Origin: Chloroflexota bacterium
Lineage (GTDB): Bacteria; Chloroflexota; Anaerolineae; B4-G1; SLSP01
Direction of reading: 5' to 3'
Length of the DNA stretch: 45,390 nt
Assembly: GCA_029555965.1 (NCBI GenBank)
Contig: JAKQHY010000207.1
Location: forward strand, 1-45,390
The notes beneath the pieces were generated by a model. It ran no database searches and was not told where the DNA came from. It saw only the letters and a list, made by a program, of their open reading frames with translations. Made by a program: the position numbers and the translations under genes. The stretch's first letter is position 1. Every line of letters starts with the position of its first letter. Positions 32,401 to 44,800 of this stretch are shown piece by piece.

Positions 32401-34343
32401 AAGTGGAAGCCGGTCGGATGACCTTCCACTTCGAGAGTGTGCCCTTGCGCGCGTTGTTGGACGCGATGCGCGCGCAATTTGCGCACGTCGCGGAAACCAA
32501 AGAATTGGCTTTTCACCTGTTGCTGGACGACGATCTCCCGGCCCACATTGAGACCGACCAACAGCGGGTCGAACAAATCCTCAAGAACTTGCTTGCCAAC
32601 GCTTTCAAATTTACGGAGAAGGGCAGCGTGAGCTTCCGCATTGCGCGGCCTGCGCCTGACGTCAAATTCGCGCACAGCCTCTTGACCCCGGAATCCACTA
32701 TCGCGTTTCATGTGATGGATACCGGCATCGGCATGACGCCCGCGCAACAGAAAATCGTCTTTGAAGCATTTCAACAGGCTGATGGCAGCACCAGTCGCAA
32801 ATATGGCGGCACCGGCCTGGGCTTGACCATCTCCCGCGAATTAGTCGCGCATCTGGGGGGAGAAATTGCGCTCACCAGCGAGTACGGTCGGGGGAGCACC
32901 TTCACCTTATATCTGCCGCTCAAGCCGCCGGAAGAGTTGCCGGAGGGCGCGGAAGCCAATCATCGGCGGGGATCCGCTGCGCCGGGGAGCCGGGAAACAG
33001 GAGAAGCGCCGCGCACAGGCGCAGTGCGGCGCGGACGCAAGCACGCGAAGAAGCCTTCATCTACAAGCATTGCAACTTCCCCCGCCCCCTCGCCGCCCGC
33101 TTCTTCGGCGTCACAGAGGGACGTGCCGGATGACCGCGATATCTTGCAACCGGGCGACCGCACGCTGCTTATCATAGAGGATGATGCCAACTTTGCCAAG
33201 ATCGTGCGTGATTACGCTCACAAGAAAGGCTTCAAATGTCTATTAGCCGGGGACGGCCAGATGGGCTTGCACCTGGCGCAAACCCACATTCCCCATGCCA
33301 TCATTTTGGATCTGAATCTGCCGCTGTTGAACGGCGAGGATGTGTTGCTCGCGATCAAAGACAACCCGGCCACTCGTCACATCCCAGTCCATATCATGTC
33401 GGTGGCCGATGAAGATATGAGCCTCTATAAAAACGGCGCCATCGGCTTTCTGACCAAGCCGGTCGGCGCGGCCGATCTGGAAGCCTCTTTCCAACGTATT
33501 GAGCAAGTTATCGCCAGGGAGATCAAGGCGCTGTTGCTGGTAGAGGACGATGAAAATTTGCGGCACAGCGTGACGACATTGCTTGGCGGGGCCGATGTTC
33601 AAATCGTCGAAGCCGGCACCGGCCAGGCCGCGCTCGAATGGCTGCAAAAACAGCCCTTTGATTGTATGATCCTGGATTTAACCTTGCCGGACATGAGCGG
33701 GTTTGAATTGTTAGACCGCCTGAACGCTGCTAAAGTCGCTCTGCACTGCCCAGTCATCGTCTACACCGGCCAGGAACTGACGGCAGAAGAGAATCATCGG
33801 CTGCTGCAATATGCTGAGAACGAGACGCAACCCCTGCGCATTATCATCAAGGGCGTCAAATCGCCGGAGCGTTTGCTGGATGAGACTGCACTGTTCCTGC
33901 ATCGCGTCGTGGCAAATATGCCGGAGGAAACCCAGCGCACGATCAAACGCCTGCATGATCCCGAAGCGGTCTTCACCGGCAAACGTATTTTGGTGGTTGA
34001 TGATGATGCGCGCAGTGCTTATGCGCTTTCCAAATTACTGGCCGATAAGGGGTTGAAGCCCACCATCGCCGGCGCCGGGGAAAAGGCGCTGGCGCTGTTG
34101 CAACAGTCTGACTACGACCTGGTGCTGATGGACATTATGATGCCGGAAATGGATGGCTATGAGACTATCCAAAGAATTCGCGAGCAACCGCACCGCCACG
34201 ACTTGCCCATCCTGGCGCTCACGGCCAAAGCCATGAAGGGCGACCGCGAGAAGTGTCTGGAAGCCGGCGCGAATGATTACTTGCCCAAACCGGTGGACGC
34301 CGAGCGGCTTTTCTCGATGCTTAGAGTATGGCTCTATCATTAG
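29454..34343 (+). CDS. LacI/PBP1-type sensor hybrid histidine kinase with three receivers (first paralogue)
   Basis: This 1629-aa soluble protein starts at ATG 29454 (AAGAGAG upstream); a start 21 codons earlier lies in the hairpin region. Residues about 17-315 form a LacI/GalR-type periplasmic-binding fold without helix-turn-helix (TIGLLCNEANN start, CNDDNLAVG, VGFDDIVEA), ending RRSCGC (C313, C315). A GAF-like region (450-590), a charged coiled coil, a GAF domain (675-825) and a long signalling helix follow. HisKA has phospho-acceptor H929 in [10 protein letters not shown]. HATPase has N, DTGIGM and GGTGLGL boxes. A Pro/Ala linker precedes three REC domains with Asp 1286, 1408 and 1560. No signal peptide or membrane segment is seen, so it senses a cytoplasmic ligand. 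It probably feeds a phosphorelay; the output is unknown. Confidence 0.93.
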   Translation: MTSKNKPSADTMQASRPTIGLLCNEANNVYAESIWGGVHEAMQAHGANLLFLPGGMLPAENGPRLPSNILYDLIDPEWIDGLIIWGAQLSHIGGPEAVIALCQRYAPLPIVNIGLTLPGVASILVDNYQGMHDVVVHLIEVHHLRRIAYEHGPDANPESQARYRGYLDALNEHGISPDPHLVATGDEILTWRNNVQIYRENTYRIAGIRVLLDNHQLRPQIDFDAVVCNDDNLAVGTLEELQACGVQVPRDIAVVGFDDIVEARYAMPPMTTVRQSFNALGYQSGEMLLAHLRGQTLPEQTMFPMQVIVRRSCGCLDPAIEQAARPPLNAPLSCPPDAIPNELRQALSLTESDPLYPWIPHLLEALFTELRGTTPRIFLTTLEETLRHIPLEEDPIQTLQIAISTMRRYLWPTFDAETAARVETLWRQAYITIGAAAQRKPIHQLTLGQQREQNLRNVGHVLLSTFDIASLTHRLSWGLTQLNVPHAYLALYEDPAHPTTWARLIMTHVGDTLTIPPPEAQRFPARQLLPADAWPQDAPYSMVVEPFYFQDEALGFGVFATGKNSLRVYGILRNEISIALKGALLLQERERAEAALEQRAAELAQAKEKIEQAFQQAEMEKERAEIARRAAEEAHLASERARETAEVARRTAERAQREVEAVNKALEAQIWHTNGHAQLNNRMRGEQAVGTLAANVVEQLCEYLQLQTGVLYVRENDVLLPAGGYALPRRDGPPPCFNVGEGLVGQAVQSCKALVLTRVPPDYAAIASGLGSAPPQTIVIMPFLYEGQAVGVVELGSFTEFDPEQVKFLQTAMENIAIAFNTAQARDRINELLSQTQQQAEELQAQGEALRVANEELEAQTESLRLSETRLREQQGELEIANQELKQRQAQLDRQNRSLKEAQNDLEHKAEELARASKYKSEFLANMSHELRTPLNSLLILAQMLANNEERNLTAEQVESARVIYNSGADLLNLINEILDLSKVEAGRMTFHFESVPLRALLDAMRAQFAHVAETKELAFHLLLDDDLPAHIETDQQRVEQILKNLLANAFKFTEKGSVSFRIARPAPDVKFAHSLLTPESTIAFHVMDTGIGMTPAQQKIVFEAFQQADGSTSRKYGGTGLGLTISRELVAHLGGEIALTSEYGRGSTFTLYLPLKPPEELPEGAEANHRRGSAAPGSRETGEAPRTGAVRRGRKHAKKPSSTSIATSPAPSPPASSASQRDVPDDRDILQPGDRTLLIIEDDANFAKIVRDYAHKKGFKCLLAGDGQMGLHLAQTHIPHAIILDLNLPLLNGEDVLLAIKDNPATRHIPVHIMSVADEDMSLYKNGAIGFLTKPVGAADLEASFQRIEQVIAREIKALLLVEDDENLRHSVTTLLGGADVQIVEAGTGQAALEWLQKQPFDCMILDLTLPDMSGFELLDRLNAAKVALHCPVIVYTGQELTAEENHRLLQYAENETQPLRIIIKGVKSPERLLDETALFLHRVVANMPEETQRTIKRLHDPEAVFTGKRILVVDDDARSAYALSKLLADKGLKPTIAGAGEKALALLQQSDYDLVLMDIMMPEMDGYETIQRIREQPHRHDLPILALTAKAMKGDREKCLEAGANDYLPKPVDAERLFSMLRVWLYH

Positions 34344-34576
34344 TGGGTGATTCTTCCGGCGGTGACGCCTTCGCCGCAAACTGAATTCTATCCTTATATT
34401 GCTTTTTGGTTGAAATAGAGTATGCTTTTCGGGTGTTCGTGTTGTTTCGCGGTCGGGTTGGCTAAAGTTGCTATGCGAGGCTGTCTTTTGTTATCGAGCG
34501 GCGCACGCCACTTTCCAGCGGCCTCGATCGCAAGTTCGCCGCAAGCGTGACATAACTGTCAAAATAAAGAAGTCTG
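34344..34576. other. Gap between first LacI-type kinase and REC-GAF kinase
   Basis: These 233 bases hold no gene that I can support and no convincing terminator or promoter. Weak -35/-10-like words (TTGCTT ... TATGCT near 34401-34428) are noted only. Confidence 0.5.
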
Positions 34577-36925
34577 ATGATGTCCCATCCCAACATTCTC
34601 ATCGTAGATGACAAGCCGGAAAATCTCTACGCCCTGGAGCGCTTACTCCAGTCGCTGGATGTGGCGATACGGCAAGCCACATCCGCCGCGCAGGCATTGG
34701 AGTTGAGCCTAAAAACCGAATTCTGCCTGGCTATTGTGGATGTACAAATGCCGGAGATGGACGGTTACGAACTCGTGGAATTGCTGCGCAGCAACGAAGG
34801 GACGGCCACGCTCCCGGTGATCTTTGTCAGCGCCATCTACTCCGACGAATATCACCACCAGCGCGGCTACGAAGCGGGCGCGGTGGATTTTTTAAGCAAG
34901 CCCTTTGCGCCCGACATCTTACTCAGCAAAGTCAAAATCTTCCTGGATTTATACAATCAACGGCAGCGTTTACAGGCGGTGGTGGAGCAGTTGCACACGA
35001 CCAACACCGCCCTTTCCAAACGCGCCGCACAACTTGAAGTCGCGAACGCTGTCGGCCAACAAGTCATCTCCATCCTCAACCTGGAGGAATTGTTGACACA
35101 TATTGTACAACAAATCCAGGCTAAATTCGGCTACTACTGCGTGAGTGTCTGGTTGCGGGCAGAATCCCACAATGATTTGATCTTGCAGGCCGCTGCCGGA
35201 CAAAGCTTGGGAACAGAGGTCGGCGGGTATCGTCTCTCCATGCAGGCCGACCCAAGCATCATCGCCTATGTGTGTCGCACCCGTGAGTATTACCTGAGCA
35301 ATGACGTTCTCCACGATCCGCACTATATGCTGCACCCGCTGCTGCCGCAAACTTGCGCGGAACTGGCGCTGCCATTGGAATATGGCCGCGAGCGCCGCCC
35401 GATCAGCGGCCTCAGCGGTGTGCTGGATATCCAAAGCGAACAACTCAACGCCTTTGACGCCGCCGACATCACCGCCCTGCAAACATTGGCAGACCAGATC
35501 AGCATTGCTCTCCGCAATGCACAGCTTTATAAAGCCGAAAAACAGCGGCGCACGCTGGCCGAGACCTTGGAGGAGACCGGACGCATCCTCTCCAGCCGCC
35601 TGGCAATGCACGAAGTCCCGGACTTAATCCTGGAACAGTTGGCCCACGTCGTATCTTACATGCGCGGCGCAGTGATGCTTTGCGAGGAAGATGCGGCTGA
35701 CAAGCTCCAGCTCCGCCTTGCGGCCCAATATGGCTTCCCGAACGATCGGCGGGTGGGCGAGCTGCGCATACCGGTTCAAGCGGGTGACGTGTTCGATCAA
35801 CTGGTTGCCAGCCATCGCCCGTTGATTCTGGATGATGTTTCCCAAACCCCACACTGGCAGCAGGTGGATTGGCTGCCGATCAATCGCTCCTGGTTGGGTG
35901 TTCCCCTGATCGCCAAAAACCGGGTGCTGGGCATGATCTCCTTGACGCGCGAGGAGGCTGCCGCCTTCACCCCTGACGACGCCACGGTGGCCGCCACCTT
36001 TGCCGGACAGGCTGCTATCGCTCTGGAAAACGCCCGCCTGTATGCCGAAATTGTGCGCTTCAACACGGAGCTGGAGGACAAAGTCACGGAACGCACGGCC
36101 AGCCTCCAAAAAGCCTATGAACAACTGGAGCTCCTGGATCGCAAGAAAATGGACTTTATCCAGGTAGTTTCCCATGAACTGCGCACCCCCCTGACGTTGA
36201 TTCAGGGCTATGGACAAATCCTCCTGCGCGATCCCAAATTGCACGACGACGAAACCTTTGCCACCCGCGTCAACGGGATCGTGACCGGCGCGGTGCGGAT
36301 GCACGAGATCGTCAACAGTATGCTTGATTTGATCCGGCTGGACAATCGTACCTGGAAATTGAGCTTCCGGCCGCTGATGCTGACGCTGGTGCTAGGGGCA
36401 TTCCCGCAAAGTCTGGCGCACGCGTTGGCTGAACGGTCGCTCACGCTCACCCTAGACCTCCCGGCTACCCTGCCGGAGATCGAAGCGGATTACGAGGCGC
36501 TCTCCAAACTGTTCGACCATCTGATCTGCAACGCTATCAAATATACCCCGGATGGCGGTCATATCGCCATCACCGGGCGCTTGCTCTCCGATCCGGCCGG
36601 CGAGGACCATATCGAAATCGTCATCAGCGACAGTGGCATTGGCATTGCCCGTGAAGTGCAAGAACTCATCTTCACCAAGTTTTACACCACCGGCGATTCG
36701 GCCGCGCACTCCACCGGCAGGACCAAATTCAAGGGAGGCGGCCCCGGTCTGGGATTGGCAATTGCCAAGGGCATCGTTGAGGCCCACGGTGGGCGCATCT
36801 GGGTGGAAAGCCCGGGCTATGATGAGGCCGCCTGCCCTGGCAGCCAGTTTCACGTAGTGCTGCCAGTCAAACGACCGTCGGGAGAACTGCCCGACGCCAG
36901 CTATCAGGAGTATCATGAGTGCTGA
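34577..36925 (+). CDS. Response-regulator/GAF/GAF histidine kinase
   Basis: The 782-aa protein begins with a receiver domain (residues 5-125; [18 protein letters not shown], phospho-acceptor D55 in [11 protein letters not shown], Lys in FLSKPF). Two GAF domains (about 155-315 and 330-500) and a short coiled coil follow. HisKA has H533 in [11 protein letters not shown] and HATPase has [13 protein letters not shown] and GPGLGLAI boxes. The REC-first order suggests it is phosphorylated by another kinase, plausibly the triple-REC hybrids beside it, and then signals onward. There is no membrane segment. The GAF domains could bind small ligands or chromophore; no bilin-binding Cys motif was recognised. 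Its stop overlaps the next gene's start by 11 nt, so the two are translationally coupled. Confidence 0.92.
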   Translation: MMSHPNILIVDDKPENLYALERLLQSLDVAIRQATSAAQALELSLKTEFCLAIVDVQMPEMDGYELVELLRSNEGTATLPVIFVSAIYSDEYHHQRGYEAGAVDFLSKPFAPDILLSKVKIFLDLYNQRQRLQAVVEQLHTTNTALSKRAAQLEVANAVGQQVISILNLEELLTHIVQQIQAKFGYYCVSVWLRAESHNDLILQAAAGQSLGTEVGGYRLSMQADPSIIAYVCRTREYYLSNDVLHDPHYMLHPLLPQTCAELALPLEYGRERRPISGLSGVLDIQSEQLNAFDAADITALQTLADQISIALRNAQLYKAEKQRRTLAETLEETGRILSSRLAMHEVPDLILEQLAHVVSYMRGAVMLCEEDAADKLQLRLAAQYGFPNDRRVGELRIPVQAGDVFDQLVASHRPLILDDVSQTPHWQQVDWLPINRSWLGVPLIAKNRVLGMISLTREEAAAFTPDDATVAATFAGQAAIALENARLYAEIVRFNTELEDKVTERTASLQKAYEQLELLDRKKMDFIQVVSHELRTPLTLIQGYGQILLRDPKLHDDETFATRVNGIVTGAVRMHEIVNSMLDLIRLDNRTWKLSFRPLMLTLVLGAFPQSLAHALAERSLTLTLDLPATLPEIEADYEALSKLFDHLICNAIKYTPDGGHIAITGRLLSDPAGEDHIEIVISDSGIGIAREVQELIFTKFYTTGDSAAHSTGRTKFKGGGPGLGLAIAKGIVEAHGGRIWVESPGYDEAACPGSQFHVVLPVKRPSGELPDASYQEYHEC

Positions 36926-39900
36926 TCGGCCTATCATTGGACTGTGCATCAACAGCCTGAATGACACTTACCAGGAGTTGATCTGGCAGGGCGCGATGCA
37001 AGCTGCGCAGCAATACAACGTCAACCTGCTCACCTTTGTCGGGGATCTGGTTGCCGAGGGTCAACCCACACCGCAAAACCTCCTCTATACGCTGGCTCAC
37101 GATGCTGCCGTTGTCGGGGTGCTTGTGGCGAGCGGCGCAATGTTTAACGCGGCGCCAATGGCGCAGGCCTTTTGCGCTCAGTATGCGCCGGCACCCGTCG
37201 TGAGCATCGCCACCGCCCTTGAGGGGGTTCCCAGCCTGATGACCGACAGTTACCAGGGGCTGCGCGAGGTGATGATTCACCTGATTGTGGACCACGGCTA
37301 CCGCCGCATTGCATGTTTGCGCCGCCCGGAAGGCAAAGCCGACACCAACGCGCGCTATCAGGCCTACGCCGATACGCTGGCTGAATACCACATCCCCTTC
37401 AACCCCGATCTGGTGGTCGCTGCATCCTTTTCCTCCAAAGACAACATCCCGGCTGCCATCCACACCCTGTTGGATGAACGCGGGCTGCGCCCTGGGGCGG
37501 ACTTTGAGGCGCTGGTGACATTGGACGATACCGCCGCCTATTACTCGCTGGAAGCGCTCCAGGCGCGTGGCATTCGTGTGCCCAACGATGTGGCGCTGAC
37601 CGGCTCCGGCGACCGCCTGGGCCGCATGACCACGCCGCCGATCACTGCGGCTGCCCAGCCGGTGTCCCAATTGGGGTACCGCGCGCTGGAAATGGTGTTG
37701 GCGCAACTGCGGGGCGAAGCGCTGCCCGACATCACGACCCTGCCGCTGGAACTGCGCATCCGCCAGTCTTGCGGCTGCCTGTCGCCGCGGGTGCGCGATG
37801 CCGCGATAGGCCAGTCGGCGTCCGCCGCGAAAGCGCCGCGCTCGCCGTCGGACGCCCTGTCGCCGGAGGGTCAAAAGCAGCTTATCGCATGGATACAACC
37901 TTCGATAGCCGCGCAGCTTGGCGAAGTCTACGCAACTGCCATACCGCACCTGGTGGCAGGCCTGAGCGCCGCCTTGCAGCAGCAACAGGCGGCGGCGTTC
38001 CTGGGTGTGCTCGAAGATGTCTTGCGTACTACAGCCACTCAGGGCAACGCACAGCAACGCTGGCATACGGTGATCTCCGCGCTGCGGCGCCAGATGTGGC
38101 CGCGCCTTGACGCTGCGCTCCTGGCGCAGGCTGAGGACTTGTGGCAACAGGCGCAAATCAGTATTGCCGAAGCTGCCTTGCGAGCGCAGGCCAAATGGGA
38201 GCTGGCGCAGCAGCAACAAAACACGCAACTGCGCTATCTCAATGACCACCTTATCACTAACCTGGAGGTTGCCGGCCTCCTTGAGGCGCTGGGACAGGGC
38301 TTGCCATCTTTGAACATCCCCGGTTGCTATGTGATGCTGTATGACGATCCGGCGCACCCTGAAGCCGGCGCGCACCTGGTATTGCGCAGCCGGCGTGATG
38401 CCGAGGGGCAATTGCACCTCTACCGCCCGGAGTCGCCGGAAACCTTTTCCCTGACGCAATGGCTCCCCGCGTTGGAGTTGCCGCAGGAACAGCCCTACCA
38501 CGGCCTGGTGCACGCCTTGTTTTTTCACACCGAGCAAATCGGGTTTATCGTGTTTGAGGTAGGGCCGGACAATCCGGCGGTGTACGACGTCATCCAGGGA
38601 ACCCTCAGCGCCGCGTTGCATGGCGCGTTGGTGTTCCAGGCGCGGCAGGAGGCTGAAGCCGCTCTGGCGCGACACGCGCAGGAACTGGCATCCGCCAATG
38701 AGTCTGCTGAGAAGGCTCGGCTGGTAGCGCAGTCCGAAAAAGAGCGCGCCGAAGCCGCCTTGCAGGCGGCCAATGCCGCCCGCGAAGCTGCCGAACAGGC
38801 GCGGCAGAACTTACAGGCCAGCAACGCCGCCCTGGAGGCGCAGATGTGGCACACGCGCGGGCACGCGCTACTCAATGAGCGAATGCGCGGCGAGCAAGAT
38901 GTGACCACCCTGGCGGACAATGTCGTGACAGCGCTGTGTGAATACCTCGATCTGTTGACGGGCGTGCTGTACCTGCACGAGGAGGACGTCCTGCGGTTGG
39001 CCGGCGGGTATACCTATTCGCGGCGCACCTCCCCCCAGGAAGTTCCTACCGACGAAGGGGTGTTGGGCCAGGTGCTCCACTCCCGAAAACCCCGCGTCTT
39101 CACCGACTTGCCGGAAAGCGACGGCACGGTCTCTTCCGGGCTGCTACGCTTGACCCCCAAGCATGTGATTGCCCTCCCCCTGCTCTATAACCAGGAAAGC
39201 GTGGGCGTGTTGGAACTGGGCGCGTTGGCGCCGTTGAACGAGTCGGCGCTGGAATTTTTGCGCACGGCTATAGAAAGCATCAGCATTGCTTTTAACACGG
39301 CGCGGGCGCGGGCGCAAATTGATCGCCTGCTGGCGCGCACCCAGGAGCAAACCCTGGAACTGCAAGTGCAGCAAGAAGAATTGCAAGCGACCAACGAGGA
39401 GTTGGAGACGCAGACGGAAAGCCTGCGGCTTTCGGAGGCCCGCCTGCGCGAACAACAAGACATTCTGGAGACGGCCAACGTTGAACTGAAAGAGAAGGCT
39501 AATGCTCTGGAAGAAATCACGGCGGCGCTCCGCGAACAACAGAAGGTGCTCGATCAACAGAACCAGGATTTGCTGACGGCGCAGGATGCCTTGCAACAGC
39601 GTTCGGCGGAGTTAACGCGCGCCAGCCAGTACAAGTCCGAGTTTCTTGCCAATATGTCCCACGAACTGCGCACCCCCCTCAACAGCTTGCTTATCCTGGC
39701 GCGGATGCTATCTGACAACACGGACGGCAATCTTACCCCTGATCAGGTGGAGTCGGCCGCCATTATCTACAAAAGCGGCTCCGATTTGCTCAGCCTCATC
39801 AATGACATCCTGGACCTCTCCAAAGTGGAAGCCGGTAAGATGGAATTCCGCTACGCCCCGATGTCATTAACCGATCTGCGGCGCAATCTGCAAAGTCAAT

Positions 39901-41783
39901 TCGCGCATGTGGCCGAAGAGAAAGCCCTGAGCTTTGAAATTACCGTGGATGCGGCGCTGCCGGACGAAATTGAGGCGGATCAGCAGCGTGTGGAACAAAT
40001 TCTCAAGAATCTGCTCTCCAATGCGTTTAAGTTCACCGACAAGGGCCGGGTCGCATTGGACATTGTCCGTCCCACACCGGAGATGCCCGGCGCGGCGGAG
40101 ACCCTGGCCGTCGCGCGGATGGTGGCCTTCCGCGTCGCCGATACCGGCATTGGCATCACGCCGGAGCAGCAGCAGCGGCTCTTCAATGCTTTCCAGCAGG
40201 CCGACGGCAGCACCAGTCGGAAATACGGCGGCACCGGCCTGGGCCTCGCCATCTCCCGTGAAATGGCAACCCGGATGGGCGGCGCCATCACATTGGAAAG
40301 CACGCCCGGCGCAGGCAGTACTTTCACGCTGTATCTGCCGGAGAGTCAATCGGAGCGGGCGTCTGAAGGGCCGCGCGGGGAGGGCAAGCCGACCGAAAAA
40401 CGTGCCCCAGGAGAGACTGGCAGGCGCGGCAAGGTCGGCGGCAACGGGCGCAACGAGTCCCCGGCGGCGCAACGCAAGGCTGCGACGTCGCTCCCCCCGG
40501 AGCCTCCGCCACCTGCCCCGGAGCCGGAAGCGGTTCCCGTTCAGTTGCCGTCCGCGAGCATCCCCGACGACCGCGACTCTTTGCAGTCCGGCGACCATAC
40601 GGTGCTCATTATCGAAGATGACCCTCACTTCGCCAAAATTGTGCGTGACTTTGCCCATAAGAAGGGCTTCAAATGCTTGCTGGCCGCCGACGGGCAGAGC
40701 GGCTTGCAGTTGGCCGAAGCGCTCCGTCCCGACGCCGTCATTCTGGACCTCAACCTCCCGCTCCTGAACGGTTGGCAGGTCTTGAGTATCCTCAAGGATA
40801 ATCCTACCACCCGTCATATTCCCGTGCATATCATGTCCGTGGATGATGAGGACTATACAGCCTATCAGCGTGGCGCCTTGGGCTTCTTGACCAAACCGGT
40901 TAGCCCCGAAGCCCTTGACGCTGCCTTTGCCCAACTGGCGCGCTTCACCAGCGATGCTATCAAGTCCCTGCTCATTGTCGAAGATGACGTCAATCTGCGC
41001 CATAGCGTCCACAGGCTGCTGGCCGGCGCCGATGTTCGCATTGTCGAGGCCGGCAGCGGGCAGGCGGCTTTAGACGCTCTCCGCGATCAGCCCTTTGATT
41101 GTATGATTCTCGACCTCAACCTCCCTGACATGAGCGGATTTGACCTGCTCAACAAGCTGCGGGATGACTCAGACCTGCCCGCCTGCCCGGTCATTATCTA
41201 CACCGGCCAGACCCTCAGCGAAGAAGAGAACCTCGAACTGTTGAAATATACCGATGAGCATGCCCGCCCCCTGCACATCGTCATCAAGGGCGTCAAATCG
41301 CCGGAACGCTTGCTGGATGAGACCGCCTTGTTCTTGCATCGCGTGGTCGCTCAGATGCCGGAGGACAAGCAGCAGGCCATCAAACGCCTGCACAACCGTG
41401 AGGCCATCTTCGCCGACAAGCACATCCTGCTGGTGGACGACGACGCGCGCAACGCCTTTGCCCTGTCCAAGTTGCTGGCGGACAAAGGCCTGCGGGTTGC
41501 TATCGCGCGCAGCGGCGCCAGGGCGTTGGAGATGTTGGAACAGAAAGAGTATCAGTTGATTCTGATGGACATCATGATGCCGGAGATGGATGGTTACGAA
41601 ACCATCAAACGCATCCGCCAGCAGCCTCGTTTTCGCGCCTTGCCGATCATCGCTCTGACGGCCAAGGCGATGAAGGGCGACCGCGAGAAGTGCCTCGTCG
41701 CCGGCGCTAACGACTACCTGCCCAAACCCGTGGATCCGGAACGCGTCTTCTCCATGCTGCGCGTCTGGCTGAGTAAAAATTGA
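36915..41783 (+). CDS. LacI/PBP1-type sensor hybrid histidine kinase with three receivers (second paralogue)
   Basis: This 1622-aa protein has the same layout as the 29454 gene. The helix-turn-helix-less LacI/PBP1 domain (about 4-285) ends RQSCGC (C286, C288). A GAF-like region, a coiled coil rich in A, E and R, a GAF domain near [19 protein letters not shown] and a long signalling helix follow. HisKA has H916. The HATPase is followed by a Pro-rich linker and three REC domains with Asp 1278, 1400 and 1552. The start ATG 36915 has AGGAG four nt upstream and overlaps the preceding kinase. The HisKA-REC part is far closer to the first paralogue than the sensor part is, indicating duplication with sensor divergence. 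The ligand is unknown; sugars are the usual ligands of this fold. Confidence 0.93.
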   Translation: MSADRPIIGLCINSLNDTYQELIWQGAMQAAQQYNVNLLTFVGDLVAEGQPTPQNLLYTLAHDAAVVGVLVASGAMFNAAPMAQAFCAQYAPAPVVSIATALEGVPSLMTDSYQGLREVMIHLIVDHGYRRIACLRRPEGKADTNARYQAYADTLAEYHIPFNPDLVVAASFSSKDNIPAAIHTLLDERGLRPGADFEALVTLDDTAAYYSLEALQARGIRVPNDVALTGSGDRLGRMTTPPITAAAQPVSQLGYRALEMVLAQLRGEALPDITTLPLELRIRQSCGCLSPRVRDAAIGQSASAAKAPRSPSDALSPEGQKQLIAWIQPSIAAQLGEVYATAIPHLVAGLSAALQQQQAAAFLGVLEDVLRTTATQGNAQQRWHTVISALRRQMWPRLDAALLAQAEDLWQQAQISIAEAALRAQAKWELAQQQQNTQLRYLNDHLITNLEVAGLLEALGQGLPSLNIPGCYVMLYDDPAHPEAGAHLVLRSRRDAEGQLHLYRPESPETFSLTQWLPALELPQEQPYHGLVHALFFHTEQIGFIVFEVGPDNPAVYDVIQGTLSAALHGALVFQARQEAEAALARHAQELASANESAEKARLVAQSEKERAEAALQAANAAREAAEQARQNLQASNAALEAQMWHTRGHALLNERMRGEQDVTTLADNVVTALCEYLDLLTGVLYLHEEDVLRLAGGYTYSRRTSPQEVPTDEGVLGQVLHSRKPRVFTDLPESDGTVSSGLLRLTPKHVIALPLLYNQESVGVLELGALAPLNESALEFLRTAIESISIAFNTARARAQIDRLLARTQEQTLELQVQQEELQATNEELETQTESLRLSEARLREQQDILETANVELKEKANALEEITAALREQQKVLDQQNQDLLTAQDALQQRSAELTRASQYKSEFLANMSHELRTPLNSLLILARMLSDNTDGNLTPDQVESAAIIYKSGSDLLSLINDILDLSKVEAGKMEFRYAPMSLTDLRRNLQSQFAHVAEEKALSFEITVDAALPDEIEADQQRVEQILKNLLSNAFKFTDKGRVALDIVRPTPEMPGAAETLAVARMVAFRVADTGIGITPEQQQRLFNAFQQADGSTSRKYGGTGLGLAISREMATRMGGAITLESTPGAGSTFTLYLPESQSERASEGPRGEGKPTEKRAPGETGRRGKVGGNGRNESPAAQRKAATSLPPEPPPPAPEPEAVPVQLPSASIPDDRDSLQSGDHTVLIIEDDPHFAKIVRDFAHKKGFKCLLAADGQSGLQLAEALRPDAVILDLNLPLLNGWQVLSILKDNPTTRHIPVHIMSVDDEDYTAYQRGALGFLTKPVSPEALDAAFAQLARFTSDAIKSLLIVEDDVNLRHSVHRLLAGADVRIVEAGSGQAALDALRDQPFDCMILDLNLPDMSGFDLLNKLRDDSDLPACPVIIYTGQTLSEEENLELLKYTDEHARPLHIVIKGVKSPERLLDETALFLHRVVAQMPEDKQQAIKRLHNREAIFADKHILLVDDDARNAFALSKLLADKGLRVAIARSGARALEMLEQKEYQLILMDIMMPEMDGYETIKRIRQQPRFRALPIIALTAKAMKGDREKCLVAGANDYLPKPVDPERVFSMLRVWLSKN

Positions 41784-41826
41784 ACCACCGGAATGACAAT
41801 GCCTCCGAATTATCAGGAGAAAGGCT

Positions 41827-44800
41827 ATGAATAAGCGTCCAACCATAGGCTACATAAACATGGAAGTCCACAACGAGTGGTCTATGTGGCCCTGGCAAGG
41901 AATTGTGAATGTGGCCGAGAAATATGGCGCCAACCTGGTTACCTACATTGGCAAAACCCTCAAAGGCAGGGGAGTAGAGGAACAAGCCAATGTGATATAC
42001 CCGTTGGCGCGCGACGAACGGTTGGATGGGTTGATTATATGGAAGGCCGGGTTGGTGATGATGCTGAACGATGCCGAAGTTGAAAAGTTCATCACGCAAT
42101 ATCCTGTGCCCATTGTCACCATCGAAGGCAATCTCCCCGGTAAGCCTTGCGTTACCTACGAGAATTACCAGGGTATGAGGCGGGCGGTGGACCATCTGGT
42201 GGAAGTGCATGGCCTTACCAAGATTGGCTTTCTGGGGATGTACGGCAATCACAGGGGCTTCCAAGACCGTTATCGGGGGTACGTGGATGCCCTGCAAGCT
42301 CATGGATTGGCCGTTGATCCACTTTTTGCCCGGCCGTGGTTTGATCTGGATCAATTGATCGAGGCGCTCATCGAAGAAACCATATTGGACGCCTATTTAG
42401 ACGCCGCTCTGGACGCCGGTCTACAGGCCGTCATCGGCGTAGCTGACGACATTGCTATGCAAGTTCAAAACCGGCTACAGCAGCGCGGCGTCGAGGTTCC
42501 CCACGACGTGGCAGTGATCGGCTTTGATGACTTCACCGCCAGCTCGGTGCTGACCCCGCCGATGACCAGCGTGACCCCATCGTGGTACGAATTGGGACAA
42601 TTGGCCGCCGAAACCTTGCTCGACATATTCGCGGGAAAGCCGGTTCCCGCAGAACTGTTTGCTCCGGCGCGCCTGACGATACGGCAATCCTGCGGCTGCC
42701 AGGATCCCTGCGTGGAACTGGCCGGGCGTGAAAGAGTTAACACGGGCAAATCGGATGAGGTCATTTCGCTGATAGTCGAGACCGCGCGTTCCAGCAAGAT
42801 GGAGGGAAGTGAACAAGGCGTCGTCGAGCTGTGGGAAAAGTTCAATGTGGCGATCAAGGGCGGCGAACCGGGCGACTTTCTCAAAACATTGGAACGACTT
42901 GTGCATCGCACGGTCCGGGCTGGCGGCTCACTCACTGCCTGGCATAATACAATTTCACTGTTCCGCCAACACACACAACCGCCCACGAAACAAACCTCTT
43001 TTCACACCAGACTATTGCAGCAGGCCCAAGTGCTGATCGGTAGGGAAGCCGAACGGTCGCAGGCGGCTCAGCGCTTCCAGACATCTCTATTAGAAAACCG
43101 CTTGCGCATCATCAATCACCAGTTAATTGCCATCCTGGATGTGGATAATCTGGTGGATGTGCTCGTCAAAAGACTGCCGGGACTTGGCATTTCAAGGGGC
43201 TATCTCGCACTCTTTGAAGACCCTCAACCATACCAATTCCTCGACCCGGCGCCAGAGTGGGCGCGCTTGATCCTGGCTTATACGCCTCAGGGGCGTGTTT
43301 CCCTCGAACCTGGCGGCCAGCGTTTCCGAGCACAACACCTGCTCCCCGATGAATTGTGGCCGGCGGATGTCGCCGTCAATCTCGTGGCCCTGACCCTGTA
43401 CGTCCATGAAATGCCGCTCGGTTTTATTGTCTTTGACGGCAGCTCGCGCAATGGGGTCATTCTTGAAGCCCTGCGCGTTCAAATCAGCAGCGCCCTGCAT
43501 GGGGCCACGCTGGTGCAACGTGTCCAGGAGCGGTCGGATGCGTTGGCGCGGCAGCAGTACATCCTGGACACGTTCATGGAAAGCGTGCCCGACCGTATTT
43601 ACTTCAAGGATATGCAGAGTCGCTTTACCCATGTCAACAAGGCCCTGGTAGAAAAATTGGGCGCGGTGGACGCGGGCGAACTGCTCGGTAAGAGTGATTT
43701 CGATTTCTTCCCTGGGGAGCAGGCGCAAGAGAAATACCGGCAGGAACAAGAAATCCTCCGCACCGGCCAGCCGCTTTTCAGCGCCGAAGAACCCGACGGC
43801 GTTGATCGCTGGGCCGTCACCACCAAAATGCCCCTGCGCGACGAGAAAGGCCAGATCATCGGCACGTTTGGTATCTCCCGCGACGTGACGGAGCTGGTCA
43901 AAGCGCGCCAGGTTGCCGAGAGCGCTAAAAACGAAGCCGAAAAAGCGCGCCAGAAAGCCGAGGTTGCTCAGACCCACGCGGAACGCTCCCGGCAGGAGGC
44001 CGAAGCTGAAAAGGAGAAGGCCGAGGCGGTCAACCGCGCCCTGGCCGTGCAGATGTGGCAGAGCACCGGTCAGACGCAGCTCAATGAGCGGATGCGCGGC
44101 GAACAAGACCTCCCTGGCTTGGCGACCAACGTGGTGCAGCAATTGTGCGAATACCTGCCCGCCGACAGCGGCGCCCTGTACATCAAACGCGACGAGAGGT
44201 TGCTGCTGTGCGGCAGCTATGCCTACCCCGCCGATATTGCGACTGAGGTTGCCTTAGGAGAAGGGTTGCTCGGACAAGCTGCCGTCTCGAAAAAAACAAT
44301 CATTCGGAAAAACCTTTCTGACACCCACCGTGCAGTCCAGATGGGGCTGACTCGGCTACCGCTGCAAAGCATCGTGATTATGCCGCTGCGGTACGAGCAT
44401 GAAGTGGTGGGGGTGCTGGGGTTGGGCGTCTTTGAAGACTTCACGCCCGCGCAGATGGAATTTCTGAACCAGGCGCTAGAAAATATCACCATCGCCTTTC
44501 TCACGGCCCAGGCGCGGGGACGGATCAACGAATTGTTGACGCAGACGCGCGAGCAGGCCGCCGAGTTGCAGGCACAGCAGGAGGAATTGCGCGCTACCAA
44601 CGAGGAATTGGAGGCGCAGACGGAAAGCCTGCGGGCCTCCGAAACCCGCCTGCGCGACCAGCAGAGCGCCCTCGAAGCGGCCAACGCCGAACTGGAAGAG
44701 AAGACCGTGGCCGTGCAGGAGAAACAGGGGGTGTTGGATCAACAGAATCAAGAGTTGCGCGCGGCCCAAGGCGAGTTGGAGCGCAAGGCGGAGGAGTTGG

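Noticed and set aside
36867..38675. Minus-strand open frame of 602 codons, and similar long antisense frames at 30888-32033, 39867-41012 and 43192-44142
   Set aside because: They mirror the codon bias of the GC-rich kinase genes on the plus strand; the sequences are rich in His, Arg and Gln without domain motifs.
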